NCBI RefSeq assembly: GCF_900141815.1
Contig: NZ_FQYR01000005.1
Span: 186,001 to 250,000, forward strand
From: Rubritalea squalenifaciens DSM 18772
GTDB taxonomy: Bacteria > Verrucomicrobiota > Verrucomicrobiia > Verrucomicrobiales > Akkermansiaceae
DNA: 64,000 nucleotides
Reading direction: 5' to 3'
Shown piece by piece: positions 27,014 to 36,996 of the stretch (its first letter is position 1; every line of letters begins with the position of its first letter). The translations under genes and the position numbers were made by a program. The notes beneath the pieces were generated by a model. That model worked only from the letters and a program-made list of their open reading frames with translations. It ran no database searches and had not been told where the DNA came from.

Positions 27014-28486
27014 ATGAACAATCCTAAACTCAACCTCCTCAACGTGAAGGAGCCCAATATACGCACATTGCATATCACCTGGGTAGCCTTCTTTATTACC
27101 TTTGTGGTGTGGTTTAATCACGCCCCGATGGCGAAAGCGATTAGCGAGACATTCAATCTCACCAAAGCCCAGTGGAAGGCCCTTCTGATCCTTAACGTGG
27201 CACTGACGATTCCTGCTCGTGTGGTGATAGGCATGCTCGTGGACAAGCTGGGGCCGCGGAAGACCTACAGTTCACTCTTGGTGATTTCTGGTGTACTCTG
27301 TGCCTGGTTTGCCTCGGCGCAAAGCTACGAGCAACTGGCCATTGCCCGATTTGCCATGGGCTTTGTGGGAGCCGGTTTTGTGATTGGTATTCGCATGGTA
27401 GGTGAATGGTTTCCGGCACGTCAGGTTGGACTTGCCGAGGGGATTTATGGAGGCTGGGGAAACTTTGGTTCTGCGGCTGCGGCCCTGAGCTTACCTTCCC
27501 TGGCTTTGCTTTACGGTGGAGATAACGGCTGGCGCTACGCACTCTACACTACAGCGGTTATCGCAACCCTCTATGGTATCTACTACTACATGGTGGCTCG
27601 CGATACCCCGAAGGGCTCCACCTATTTTAAACCGAAGAAAAGTGGTGGTATGGAGGTGAGTACCCCGCGTGATTTCTACTTCCTGCTGATCATGACCGTA
27701 CCAATGTACGCTGCCTTGGCCGTTTTGGCTTGGAAACTTTCCCCATCGGGAGTGGCTCTACTTGGACAATCTGCAGTGAATATCATCTACGGATCTTTGG
27801 TTGCTCTCTTCGTCTTTCAGGTTTCCCAGATTTACCGCGTCAACAAAGACATGCTGAAGAATGGGGGAGTGGAGGAAATGTTCCGCTTCAAATTCAAGCA
27901 GGTGGCGATTCTTGATGTGAACTACTTCGTCACCTTCGGCTCAGAGCTCGCCGTGGTATCCATGCTACCGATGTTTTTCATGGAGACTTTCGGACTGGAT
28001 GCGGTGAAGGCTGGTATGCTGGCCTCTGGATTTGCCTTCATGAATTTGTTGGCCCGTCCAGCTGGGGGGCTGATTTCCGACAAGTTTGGCCGCCGTAAGA
28101 GCATGCTGATCTTCATGGTTGGTCTGGCAACTGGGTACTTCATGATGAGCCAGATAGACGGTACCTGGGCTCTTCCGCTGGCTGTGCTAGTGACCATGGC
28201 TTGCTCCTTCTTTGTGCAGTCAGGTGAGGGAGCCGTGTTCGCCATCGTGCCTTTGGTGCAGCGGCGCATGACCGGTCAGATTGCTGGCATGGCTGGAGCC
28301 TATGGAAATGTGGGGGCAGTCGTCTTCCTGACTATCTTCTCTTTTGTGAGCGCTCCAACATTCTTCCTCATCATTGCCTGCTCCAGTGTACTTGGATTCG
28401 TGGCTACCATGTTCCTGGAGGAGCCTGCTGGACACACTGCCGAGGTTCTTCCTGACGGGTCAGTGGAAATGATTGAGGTGGCTTAA
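27014..28486 (+). CDS. nasA: NarK/NasA-type nitrate/nitrite transporter (MFS)
   Basis: The ATG at 27014 ([20 protein letters not shown]) is preferred over 26822 because it gives a normal NarK N-terminus just before the first membrane helix ([17 protein letters not shown]). About 12 transmembrane segments are predicted over 490 residues. Signatures are the [18 protein letters not shown] loop, the nitrate-porter motif [16 protein letters not shown] then [19 protein letters not shown], and [13 protein letters not shown]. It imports nitrate (perhaps exchanging nitrite) for the reductases in this locus. Downstream genes on the same strand complete the pathway. Confidence 0.93.
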   Translation: MNNPKLNLLNVKEPNIRTLHITWVAFFITFVVWFNHAPMAKAISETFNLTKAQWKALLILNVALTIPARVVIGMLVDKLGPRKTYSSLLVISGVLCAWFASAQSYEQLAIARFAMGFVGAGFVIGIRMVGEWFPARQVGLAEGIYGGWGNFGSAAAALSLPSLALLYGGDNGWRYALYTTAVIATLYGIYYYMVARDTPKGSTYFKPKKSGGMEVSTPRDFYFLLIMTVPMYAALAVLAWKLSPSGVALLGQSAVNIIYGSLVALFVFQVSQIYRVNKDMLKNGGVEEMFRFKFKQVAILDVNYFVTFGSELAVVSMLPMFFMETFGLDAVKAGMLASGFAFMNLLARPAGGLISDKFGRRKSMLIFMVGLATGYFMMSQIDGTWALPLAVLVTMACSFFVQSGEGAVFAIVPLVQRRMTGQIAGMAGAYGNVGAVVFLTIFSFVSAPTFFLIIACSSVLGFVATMFLEEPAGHTAEVLPDGSVEMIEVA

Positions 28487-28500
28487 TTCAAAAAATGCTT

Positions 28501-28518
28501 TCTCACAGGTTTGTGAGA
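28501..28518 (+). other. Intercistronic hairpin
   Basis: TCTCACA (28501-28507) and TGTGAGA (28512-28518) form a perfect 7-bp stem around GGTT between the transporter and kinase/phosphatase genes. No T-run follows, so it is more likely an RNA-stability or partial-attenuation element than a full terminator. Confidence 0.45.
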
Positions 28519-28546
28519 TGGGTGAAACTATGAAAGGATTGCTGTC

Positions 28547-30295
28547 ATGAATCCTTCTAACACTGCCTCATCGAGACTCCGGGTCACGGTGGGGCAGTCT
28601 TGTCTTGCTGGTACTAAAGACCAGAATGAGGATTGCACCGGTGTGAGAATCGGTGCGGGGGAAGATTTGTGCACTAAAGGGGTGGCTGCGGTGGTGGCGG
28701 ATGGAGTTGGAGCGGCCAGTGGCAGCAAGGTGGCCTCGGAGACCTGTGTGCAGGGATTTCTCTCGGATTATTTTAGTACGCCGGATAGCTGGACGGTCAA
28801 GACATCCGCCCAGCGAGTCATGGATGGTTTGAACCGTTGGCTCTACGGACAGGGACATGCCGAAGGGTTGAGTGACGAGAAGGGTTATGTCTCTACACTC
28901 AGTGCGATGGTGCTGAGATCGCGCACGGCATTTATTTTTCATATAGGAGATACCCGTGTCTATCGCATGCGCGATGGAGTTATGGAGCAGCTCACACGTG
29001 ACCATCGCTCAGTCGTTTCACGGCAGACAAGCTACTTGAACCGAGCCATGGGCTTGAATCTCAGCCTCCAAGTAGACTACAAGGAGGTGGTTCTAGAGGT
29101 GGGTGATTGCTTCCTGCTCTGTTCGGATGGTGTCCATGATTGGATGACAGATGACTTGATCAGTGAGGTTTTACTGTCGAGTAAGGGCTTGGAGCATACG
29201 GCCGCAGAGCTCACGGAGAGAGCGCTAGCGGCAGGGAGTGATGATAATGTGACGAGTCTGCTGCTCCGGGTAGATGAACTGCCTGAGAGTGACATGGAAG
29301 AGGCGGCTCGTATTTTGGGGGAGCGCCCATTTCCTCCTTTGTTAGATCCGGGGATGAAACTGGATGGTCTGGAGGTGGAAGAGATCCTGGTGGAGAGTAC
29401 TCGCAGTCAGCTCTATCGGGTGACCGACTTAGAGAATGGCAGGGAGCTGGTGATGAAAACGCCATCACCAAACTATCGCGACGACAAGGACTATATTGCT
29501 CGTTTCGTGGCAGAAGAATGGATTGGCAAGCGGGTGTCTCACAAAAACCTTGTGCAAGTTGTGCAGCGTGACCGCAAGCCGACATTCTTGTACTACTTGA
29601 TGGAGTCTCTGGATGGCAAGAATCTCGCGCAATGGCTTGAAGAGAAGAAAGGAAAACCGGCAGTGGAAGAGGTGGTGGGGATTGTGAAGCAGATTGTTGA
29701 TGCAGTACGAGCCCTCCACCGGAAAGAAACGCTCCACCAAGATCTCAAACTGGAGAATGTCATCATCAGTGATCAGGGTAAGGTATGCGTGATTGATTAT
29801 GGTTCCTGCTCTGTGGCCGGTCTGAAGGAATCTCCATCAGATAAGGATGAGGAAGTGCTGGGGACATTGGATTTCTCCGCGCCTGAGTATCGGATGCCAG
29901 ACTCGGAAAAGGCGAATACACGTGCGGATCAGTTTTCCATCGCGATGATTGCTTACCATCTGCTCACCGGAGGGAAATGCCCCTATGGGGATAAATGGGA
30001 GAAGGCGGATAGTTTGCGTGATTTTCATGCGCTGGAGTACATCCCTTCGTACCGTTACCAGGCGATGGTGCCTGTCTGGATGGATGGGGCGCTGAAGAAG
30101 GCGCTTAGGGTTTCTCCATCCAGTCGCTATCCAAGTATGAGCGAATGGATGCACGATATGGGCCACCCTAATCCTGAATTTATGGAGTCGAGGCACCTTC
30201 CCATGATGGAGCGAGATCCTGTAAAGTTCTGGAAACTTATCTCAGCTCTGCTGTTTGTTCTGGTAGTTATTCTAATGGTTCTTGGGGATTTTTGA
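28547..30295 (+). CDS. Bifunctional PP2C phosphatase-Ser/Thr protein kinase
   Basis: 582 residues in one chain. The N-terminal PP2C domain (about 10-245) has NEDC, ADGVGAASGSKVAS (metal-binding), GDTRVYR, SDGVHDW and DDNVTSLLLRV. The kinase domain (about 268-545) has the ATP lysine in ELVMKTP, the catalytic loop HQDLKLEN (Gln for the usual Arg of HRD) and the metal-binding DYG for DFG. TLDFSAPEY marks the end of the activation segment. A single C-terminal membrane helix (LISALLFVLVVILMVLGDF) anchors it. Such fusions occur beside nitrate transporters and assimilatory nitrate reductases in other bacteria. It probably tunes nitrate uptake by reversible phosphorylation. Target unknown. Confidence 0.93.
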   Translation: MNPSNTASSRLRVTVGQSCLAGTKDQNEDCTGVRIGAGEDLCTKGVAAVVADGVGAASGSKVASETCVQGFLSDYFSTPDSWTVKTSAQRVMDGLNRWLYGQGHAEGLSDEKGYVSTLSAMVLRSRTAFIFHIGDTRVYRMRDGVMEQLTRDHRSVVSRQTSYLNRAMGLNLSLQVDYKEVVLEVGDCFLLCSDGVHDWMTDDLISEVLLSSKGLEHTAAELTERALAAGSDDNVTSLLLRVDELPESDMEEAARILGERPFPPLLDPGMKLDGLEVEEILVESTRSQLYRVTDLENGRELVMKTPSPNYRDDKDYIARFVAEEWIGKRVSHKNLVQVVQRDRKPTFLYYLMESLDGKNLAQWLEEKKGKPAVEEVVGIVKQIVDAVRALHRKETLHQDLKLENVIISDQGKVCVIDYGSCSVAGLKESPSDKDEEVLGTLDFSAPEYRMPDSEKANTRADQFSIAMIAYHLLTGGKCPYGDKWEKADSLRDFHALEYIPSYRYQAMVPVWMDGALKKALRVSPSSRYPSMSEWMHDMGHPNPEFMESRHLPMMERDPVKFWKLISALLFVLVVILMVLGDF

Positions 30296-30375
30296 TGACC
30301 CGAGATCATAGAGATTATGTGAGGTGTTCATGGTGGGAGTGTGTGCTGGCACGCTGTGTGCTGAGTGGAAGGTGA

Positions 30376-32067
30376 ATGGCTCCTACCAACACTCTTGAGA
30401 AGAGGTCAGCTAACGCGGAAAATGCTGCGTTAGTCGGTCGGGGTGTAGAGCAGGTGAATCTGATTGATCAGCTTTTGAGGGAGCAGCAGGAGTTGAGTGC
30501 AGTGGAGCGTTTCAGCCAAAAGCATGAACAGACCGTTGGGCATCTTCAGCAGCCACACTATGAGGACCTGATTCCCATCCGTAAACCATCCACAGGTGAG
30601 CAGTATGCCTTTGAGGTGGATCTGGACAAGTGTACAGGCTGCAAGGCTTGCGTGGTGGCCTGCCATAGTATGAACGGTCTTCACGACAACGAAAGTTGGC
30701 GGGATGTCGGGTCGATTACAGGGATGATTGACGGTACACCAGTGAAACAAACAGTCACCTCAGCTTGTCATCACTGTGCTGATCCGGGTTGTTTGAGTGG
30801 CTGTCCCGTGGGTGCCTATGAAAAGGAGGATAACGGCATCGTCCGCCATCTGGACGACCAATGTATTGGTTGCCAGTATTGCTCACTAAAGTGCCCTTAT
30901 GATGTGCCGAAGTACGACAAGTCTCTGGGGATCGTCAGGAAGTGCGACATGTGCCATGACCGGCTGGAAGAGGGAGAAGCTCCTGCCTGTGTGCAGTCTT
31001 GTCCAAACGGCGCGATCAAGATCCGCTTGGTGGAATTAGGTGAGATCCGTGAAGGCGCCCAAGGTGGGAGAAGTATGATTCCGGGGGCTTACCGCTCTGA
31101 CTACACGCTGCCATCTACAAAATTTATTAGCCGTCGTCGCGTGTTGAACGAGCGCATGAAGGCAAGCGACGAACATGACCTGCAGCCAGCGCACGCGCAC
31201 ACACCTCTGGTATGGATGCTCATGCTAACCCAAGTGGCTGTGGGACTTTCCTTGGTAGATCTCATGGGACGTTTTCTTGCTCCAGAGCAGTTTGCAGGGA
31301 TTCATATGCTGCTACTGATTGCTGCCGTGGTGCTGGGAAAAGTTGGTCTGGTGGCGAGTTTTCTCCACTTGGGGAGTCCGCTGGGAGCTTGGCGGTCCTT
31401 CCTTGGTCTTAAGACATCCTGGCTGAGTCGGGAGGTGGTGATGTTTGGCGTGTGGATGCCAGCCTTGATGCTGGCGACTGTTTGCTCGGCTTGGCCCAAC
31501 ATCGGTAAGTGGGTTCCGTTTGCTTTGCCCGAATGGGCTGGAGTTTCCAGTGCTGGGATGACGGTTTTGTTAGGTCTGGCGAGTGTCCTTTGCTCCGTCA
31601 TGGTCTATGTGGATACAAAGCGTGATTTCTGGGTGATGTGGAAAACGCTCTCACGATTTGGTGGCACTCTATTAGTAGGTGGCTTTGGTGGCCTCTTCGC
31701 TGTGGAACTGATAGTGATAGGCTCAGCAGGAGCTTTTGCTGTCACCGGGTTTATCTTGTCTTTGGCTCTTAAACTGGGAGCAGAACTCAGGCTGCTGGCT
31801 CCAGCTTGGCAGAAGGAATGGAGCTATGCGAAGAAAAGTGCTTTGCTTCAGCTGAAGCCACTGAAGACTCTGTTGACCCTGCGCTGGTGTGCGCTCGTGG
31901 CCGCGATTAGTGTGGGAGTGGTTGCGTCGATGTCTCCGCTCTATTCTGGAGCATTTGGAGTGACCGCCTTCATGTTATTGCTGGTAGGCGAATGGCTGGA
32001 GCGTAGGCTATTTTTCCAGGCGGTAGTCACCCTGAAGATGCCGGGCGAAATCAATCGTGCTCACTAA
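30376..32067 (+). CDS. DmsB-DmsC-like fusion, electron-transfer partner of nitrate reductase
   Basis: 563 residues. A ferredoxin part (about 60-270) has four cysteine clusters typical of DmsB/NrfC proteins: CTGCKACVVACH, CHHCADPGCLSGCP, CIGCQYCSLKCPYD and CDMCHDRL...CVQSCP. About eight membrane helices of DmsC/NrfD type follow (LVWMLMLTQVAVGLSLVDLM onwards). In the dimethyl-sulfoxide-reductase family these are normally separate subunits. Here they are fused and lie 24 bp before the catalytic subunit gene. The fusion would carry electrons from the quinol pool to the nitrate reductase. Confidence 0.9.
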   Translation: MAPTNTLEKRSANAENAALVGRGVEQVNLIDQLLREQQELSAVERFSQKHEQTVGHLQQPHYEDLIPIRKPSTGEQYAFEVDLDKCTGCKACVVACHSMNGLHDNESWRDVGSITGMIDGTPVKQTVTSACHHCADPGCLSGCPVGAYEKEDNGIVRHLDDQCIGCQYCSLKCPYDVPKYDKSLGIVRKCDMCHDRLEEGEAPACVQSCPNGAIKIRLVELGEIREGAQGGRSMIPGAYRSDYTLPSTKFISRRRVLNERMKASDEHDLQPAHAHTPLVWMLMLTQVAVGLSLVDLMGRFLAPEQFAGIHMLLLIAAVVLGKVGLVASFLHLGSPLGAWRSFLGLKTSWLSREVVMFGVWMPALMLATVCSAWPNIGKWVPFALPEWAGVSSAGMTVLLGLASVLCSVMVYVDTKRDFWVMWKTLSRFGGTLLVGGFGGLFAVELIVIGSAGAFAVTGFILSLALKLGAELRLLAPAWQKEWSYAKKSALLQLKPLKTLLTLRWCALVAAISVGVVASMSPLYSGAFGVTAFMLLLVGEWLERRLFFQAVVTLKMPGEINRAH

Positions 32068-32091
32068 ACTCAACTCTTGTACTCTGAACCG

Positions 32092-34314
32092 ATGGCAGAT
32101 AAGCGCAAGTCCCTAAAAGAACTGATCCCGCCGCTGAGGCAGTGGGAGGGTGCGAAGACGGACAGACTGGTGCGCTCACCAGGGAAGTTTGGTCTGGGCC
32201 AGACCCCAAAAGACCTGATTCCAGATGCCACCACGAGCATGGTCTGCGGCTTTTGCTCTACGGGCTGCGGACTGAACATCCATTTAAAGAATGGCGAAGC
32301 TGTTAGCCTGACGCCTGATACGGAGTATCCGGTGAACATTGGCATGGCATGCCCGAAGGGCTGGGAGGCGTTGACGCCATTGCAGGCAGATGATCGTGCG
32401 ACTAGTCCAATGATTCGGGATCAGCGTGGAGGTGTGCTGAGAAAGACAACCTGGCAGGAGGCGATGAATTTGTTCTGTAATAAGTTCAAAGCCATCCAGA
32501 AAAAGCACGGTAATGAGTCGGTCGCTTTTCTGAGCACGGGGCAGATTGTGGCGGAAGAGATGGCCTTTCTCGGGGCGCTCGCCAAGTTTGGTATGGGGAT
32601 GAAGCATGGAGACGGTAATACCCGCCAGTGCATGGCAACGGCTGTGGTTTCTTACAAGCAGAGCTTTGGATTCGATGCTCCTCCCTATACTTATCAAGAT
32701 TTCGAGGAATCTGATGTCATTGTGCTGATCGGTTCCAATCTGTGTATCGCCCATCCCATCATGTGGCAGCGGATAGAGAGAAATCCACATCAGCCGGAGA
32801 TTGTCGTGATCGATCCTCGAAAGACGGAAACCGCTGTGGCGGCAACCCAGCACTATCCCATTATGCCGAAGTCTGATCTGCTGTTCTTCTATGGCATCGC
32901 GAAATTATTAATCGAGAAAGGCTATGTGGATCCAGAATTTATATCCAAGCATACCGAAGGCTATGATGCCTTCCGCGCACATCTGAGCAAGTTTAGCCTG
33001 GAAGAGGTGTGCCTTGTCAGTGGAGTTGCTCTCACCGAAATAGAAAAGTTGGTAGATACCATAGGTCAGGGGAAACGCGTTTCCTTTTGGTGGACGATGG
33101 GAGTCAATCAGGGTCATGAAGCAGTGCGAACCTCACAGGCGATTATCAACTTGGCATTGATCACTGGGAATATTGGTCGCCCGGGTACCGGAGCAAACTC
33201 GATTACTGGTCAGTGTAATGCTATGGGGTCGCGCCTTTTCAGTAATACAACAAATCTGTTAGGTGGTCATGAATTTTCGAATCCAGAGCACCGAGCCAAG
33301 GTGGCTGCTGTGTTGGGAATGGATGAGGCTCTTATACCTGAAGAGACGGGCTGGGCCTATGATCAGATCATTGAGGGTATTCACGAGGGTAAGATCAAGG
33401 GACTGTGGGTGATAGCGACCAATGGCGCGCATTCCTGGATCCATCAGGACAAGTACCGCGAGGCCATGGAGAAACTGGAGTTCCTGGTTGTTCAGGACAT
33501 GTATACCACTACCGAGACTGCAGAGTGTGCGGATCTGATATTGCCTGTCGCGGCCTGGGCTGAGAAGGACGGCGTGTTCATCAACTCGGAGCGCAGGATT
33601 GGACTGGTGAAGAAAGTTTCGAAAGCGCCTGGAGAGGCACTTTCTGATTTTAGTATCTTTAGGCTTATTGCGCATCATTGGGGATGCGGGGAATTGTTCT
33701 CTCAGTGGTCGAGTCCTGAGGAAGTTTTCCGTATCCTCACAAAGCTTAGTCAGGGGCAACCTTGTGATATTTCTGGTATCGAGGGCTATCAGCTGCTCGA
33801 TGAGTTGGGTGGCATCCAATGGCCTTGCAGGAAAGAGGATGTATCCATGTTGAAATTGGATAATCAGAGAAGGCTGTTTGATGACGGAAAGTTCTATCAT
33901 CAAAATGGAAAAGCGAAGTTCATCTTCTCTGATCCAGTCGAGGTTGCTGAGCAGACGGATGAGAAGTTTCCGCATATTCTCCTTACTGGTCGTGGAAGTT
34001 CAGCCCAGTGGCACACCCAGACCCGAACGAAGAAGTCTGCTGTACTGAGAAAGCTTTATCCGCAGAATATCTACGTGGAGATCCATCCCGAAGATGCCGC
34101 CAAGCTGGGGATTGAGGGGGAGGAGAATGTTCTGATTTCATCCCGTCGTGCAAGAGTGGAGGCCTCCGCCTATGTAACCCCTACCGTACAGCCCGGACAG
34201 CTGTTTATGCCGATGCACTATGCCAAGGCAAACAAGCTCACTTACGCATCGTTTGATCCCTATTCTCGGCAGCCAAGTTACAAGTACTGTGCGGTGAAGG
34301 TGGAGAGACTATGA
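32092..34314 (+). CDS. nasC: Assimilatory nitrate reductase, molybdopterin catalytic subunit
   Basis: ATG 32092 is used (the frame is open to TTG 32077). 740 residues of the molybdopterin bis-MGD oxidoreductase family. Cys52, Cys55, Cys59 and Cys87 form the [4Fe-4S] site (CGFCSTGCG...CPKG). [18 protein letters not shown] marks the molybdenum-ligand region, with the Cys of RQCM as the likely Mo ligand. [22 protein letters not shown] is typical of NasC/NapA-type enzymes. There is no Tat signal, so it is cytoplasmic. It reduces nitrate to nitrite, which NirBD then reduces to ammonium. Confidence 0.95.
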   Translation: MADKRKSLKELIPPLRQWEGAKTDRLVRSPGKFGLGQTPKDLIPDATTSMVCGFCSTGCGLNIHLKNGEAVSLTPDTEYPVNIGMACPKGWEALTPLQADDRATSPMIRDQRGGVLRKTTWQEAMNLFCNKFKAIQKKHGNESVAFLSTGQIVAEEMAFLGALAKFGMGMKHGDGNTRQCMATAVVSYKQSFGFDAPPYTYQDFEESDVIVLIGSNLCIAHPIMWQRIERNPHQPEIVVIDPRKTETAVAATQHYPIMPKSDLLFFYGIAKLLIEKGYVDPEFISKHTEGYDAFRAHLSKFSLEEVCLVSGVALTEIEKLVDTIGQGKRVSFWWTMGVNQGHEAVRTSQAIINLALITGNIGRPGTGANSITGQCNAMGSRLFSNTTNLLGGHEFSNPEHRAKVAAVLGMDEALIPEETGWAYDQIIEGIHEGKIKGLWVIATNGAHSWIHQDKYREAMEKLEFLVVQDMYTTTETAECADLILPVAAWAEKDGVFINSERRIGLVKKVSKAPGEALSDFSIFRLIAHHWGCGELFSQWSSPEEVFRILTKLSQGQPCDISGIEGYQLLDELGGIQWPCRKEDVSMLKLDNQRRLFDDGKFYHQNGKAKFIFSDPVEVAEQTDEKFPHILLTGRGSSAQWHTQTRTKKSAVLRKLYPQNIYVEIHPEDAAKLGIEGEENVLISSRRARVEASAYVTPTVQPGQLFMPMHYAKANKLTYASFDPYSRQPSYKYCAVKVERL

Positions 34315-34388
34315 ATGGTATTCGCGGAATGGATGAGGCGCATTTGCAATTGAATGGTGAGATTTTTCACTGTGGAGACGGGTTGTGA
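34311..34388 (+). CDS. Possible 25-codon ORF overlapping the nitrate reductase stop
   Basis: The ATG overlaps the reductase TGA (ATGA at 34311-34314), the usual arrangement for translational coupling. It runs 25 codons ([20 protein letters not shown] then CGDGL) to TGA at 34386. The product matches no family I know. It might be a leader peptide, a remnant of a deleted downstream gene or chance. Confidence 0.25.
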   Translation: MNGIRGMDEAHLQLNGEIFHCGDGL

Positions 34389-34394
34389 AGATGG

Positions 34395-34425
34395 AGTGGT
34401 GGTCTTAGTTTGCAAAACCACCATT
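34395..34425 (+). other. Hairpin directly before sulfatase start
   Basis: AGTGGTGGT (34395-34403) pairs with ACCACCATT (34417-34425), with one G-T wobble. AAAAACC then the sulfatase ATG follow 7 nt later. With no T-run it is a poor terminator. It could separate the nitrate operon from the sulfatase gene or influence translation of the sulfatase. Confidence 0.4.
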
Positions 34426-34432
34426 AAAAACC

Positions 34433-36946
34433 ATGCTATCACAAAACCTCACTATCAAAGGGAAATTCAAGGCTACGGTCGCATGCCTGGTTCCTCTGCT
34501 TTTTACGTCTGCAGCAATAGCTGCTGAGAAGCCTAATGTTCTCTTTATTTGTGTCGATGATCTTGTGCCAACACTTGGCTGTTACGGCGATACGACTGCA
34601 GTCAGCCCAGAGATTGATGCACTGGCGAACAAGGGCACTACCTTCTTAAATCATCACTGTACCTGGGCGGTATGTGGGCCCTCCAGAGCCTCTCTCTCTA
34701 CAGGTCTGATGCCTGAGGCCACGGGGGTGATGGGTTTTCGCCCGATTAGAGCACAACTACCGGATGTGATTACCCTGCCACAGCATTTCCGCAACCATGG
34801 TTATGAAACAGCAGCAGTGGGGAAGTTTCATGACCCGCGTACTGTGGGAACTATTGTGGATGCGAATAGTCCGACTGAGAATGGTAGTAATACCGATGAT
34901 GTCCCATCCTGGTCGATCGCGTATTCGAAGTATAGCTCGGGCTATGATCCGGCAGGCAAGCCTGCGGTAGATAACTCTGATCTGCCAGATTCCGACTACA
35001 CGGACCATAAGATACTCACTGATGGCAGAACGCTGCTTGCTACGATGGCCGGAGGAAGCAAACCTTTCTTTTTGGCGGTGGGTTTCAAGAAACCGCACCT
35101 TCCCTTTGTGGCGCCAAAGACTTACTGGGATCTCTACAATCGTGAGAATATGCCGCTCGCTACTTTTACCGCCTTGCCTCTCAATTCCAGTGAGAAGACG
35201 GATCTTACGCTGACTAACAATAATGAGATTCTTGGCTACGAACCCTTTGATATAAGCGGGCTACCCACTACTGATCAGCAAAAAGATCTATTACATGGTT
35301 ATTATGCCTGTGTCTCCTTTGTTGATAATCTGGTTGGCCAGTTGATGGATGACCTGGAAGCCACTGATGATCCTCTGCAACCAGGAAAGAAGCTTTCAGA
35401 GACGACGGTCGTAGTCTTATGGGGTGACCATGGTTTCCACTTGGGTGACCACGGAAAGTGGGCGAAGCACACGAACATGGAGCGTTCTACATCCTGCCCT
35501 TTGATCATCTACGACCCAAGGATCCATACGACTGGTTCAAAGACCAAGTCTCCGGTGAGCACTTTGGATATTTATCCTACCTTGTGTGAGTTGGCTGAGC
35601 TGCCGATTCCTAGCCAGCCCATTAGTGATACGGTCACGACAGGTCGTCCACTTGCTGGTCGTAGTCTTGTGCCTGTATTGAAAGATCCAGAGGTTTCCGT
35701 GAACCAGGGGGCTATCACAGTCTTTAAAACCAACGGAAGTCATGGCTATGCCTATCGCACGAAGAGGTTCCGCTATGTGGAGTGGGTGAATGGAAGTAAT
35801 CAAGTCATTGAGCGAGATCTCTATGATTACGAGGCCGATCCACTTGAGACCACAAACGTGGCTGATGACCCTGACTATGCCGCGATTGTCTATCAGCTCT
35901 CACGATCTATGAGAGTGGAAGTAAGTTCGGTGGACGCGGAGCGTTTGACGAATTCCTCCTCTATTGCCACGGGCGGTGATGCTGACATGCCTTTTGTGAC
36001 GATCGAGCAGCTGGTTGGTGATGATCTCGGACTCAAATGGCCAGGCGCATTCGGAGTATCCTACCGTTTATTTTCTAGTGTGAATCCTTCTGGAGACTGG
36101 AGTGAGTACTCCACGGCGACGGATGAGATTGGAATCAACTCTGTCGAAGTAACAGGAGGTAATGGAAGCGAGTTTTTCAAAGTATCTTTCGGGGAAAATG
36201 TACCTCCAGCTTGGAGTGAGGACCCGTTGGTGAAAACCGATGCAGCTGTGGGCGCTGCTTACACCGGTAGCTTGGCCAGTGATGTCTTTGATCCCATTGC
36301 AGGAGGTACATTTACTTTCTCCAAGATTTCAGGACCTGATTGGTTGCTAGTAGGGAGTGATGGCTCTTTGTCTGGAACTCCGTCTGCATCTGACGAGGGG
36401 GCGGCCTACTTTATGGTGAGAGTGGTCGATGAGTTTGGAGCTGCTGCTACTGCTACTCTTCAAGTAACGGTAGGTACGAATGCCTCTACAGTGAGTACCT
36501 TCGAAGCAACAGACGATGCCTACGTTAAAGAGGCTGATGAATTTACCAACTTTGGTAGCGCTAATACCATGCAGTTGCGCCAACTCGATGCCTCAAACTT
36601 TGAGCGTCTAGGATACTTAAAGTTTACCGTGGAAAATGTCGGGACGGTGCAGAGCGTGAAGCTCTATCTGCACAGCTCTTCTGAAACAGATCAGGTGGAG
36701 GCATTAGCTGTAGAAAATAACAACTGGACTGAAGCCGATGTCGTCTGGAACCAAAAACCTGCCGTAGGGGATCCTATAGAGACAGGGAACGCGACCGCAG
36801 GCGCATGGTTCAGCATCGATATCACAACATACATTTCCGGCAATGGTACCTATTCCATTGCGATCAATGAATTGGGAAACACTGCTGGAAATATCGACAC
36901 CAAAGAAGGGGGGGTTGCTCCTTATATTGAAGTGACGCATCAGTAG
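34433..36946 (+). CDS. Secreted type I sulfatase with C-terminal DNRLRE domain
   Basis: 837 residues. A signal peptide (cleavage near SAAIAAEKP) precedes an iduronate-2-sulfatase-like domain: NVLFICVDDLVPTLGCYGD (metal Asp pair) and CGPSR with Cys81, the residue converted to formylglycine. GDHGFHLGDHGKW and KKPHLPF complete the active site. After about residue 500 come beta-rich segments with a putative-Ig/cadherin-like part (PPAWSEDPLVKTDAAVGAAYTG, then GSLSGTPS). A DNRLRE/CBM96-like C-terminal domain (about 690-837) ends the protein. It removes sulfate from glycans outside the cytoplasm. A formylglycine-generating enzyme is required but is not in this window. Confidence 0.93.
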   Translation: MLSQNLTIKGKFKATVACLVPLLFTSAAIAAEKPNVLFICVDDLVPTLGCYGDTTAVSPEIDALANKGTTFLNHHCTWAVCGPSRASLSTGLMPEATGVMGFRPIRAQLPDVITLPQHFRNHGYETAAVGKFHDPRTVGTIVDANSPTENGSNTDDVPSWSIAYSKYSSGYDPAGKPAVDNSDLPDSDYTDHKILTDGRTLLATMAGGSKPFFLAVGFKKPHLPFVAPKTYWDLYNRENMPLATFTALPLNSSEKTDLTLTNNNEILGYEPFDISGLPTTDQQKDLLHGYYACVSFVDNLVGQLMDDLEATDDPLQPGKKLSETTVVVLWGDHGFHLGDHGKWAKHTNMERSTSCPLIIYDPRIHTTGSKTKSPVSTLDIYPTLCELAELPIPSQPISDTVTTGRPLAGRSLVPVLKDPEVSVNQGAITVFKTNGSHGYAYRTKRFRYVEWVNGSNQVIERDLYDYEADPLETTNVADDPDYAAIVYQLSRSMRVEVSSVDAERLTNSSSIATGGDADMPFVTIEQLVGDDLGLKWPGAFGVSYRLFSSVNPSGDWSEYSTATDEIGINSVEVTGGNGSEFFKVSFGENVPPAWSEDPLVKTDAAVGAAYTGSLASDVFDPIAGGTFTFSKISGPDWLLVGSDGSLSGTPSASDEGAAYFMVRVVDEFGAAATATLQVTVGTNASTVSTFEATDDAYVKEADEFTNFGSANTMQLRQLDASNFERLGYLKFTVENVGTVQSVKLYLHSSSETDQVEALAVENNNWTEADVVWNQKPAVGDPIETGNATAGAWFSIDITTYISGNGTYSIAINELGNTAGNIDTKEGGVAPYIEVTHQ

Positions 36947-36996
36947 AAATCGAGTATTCTATCTGATCTGTGTAATCTAAAACTCTATCACAAATT

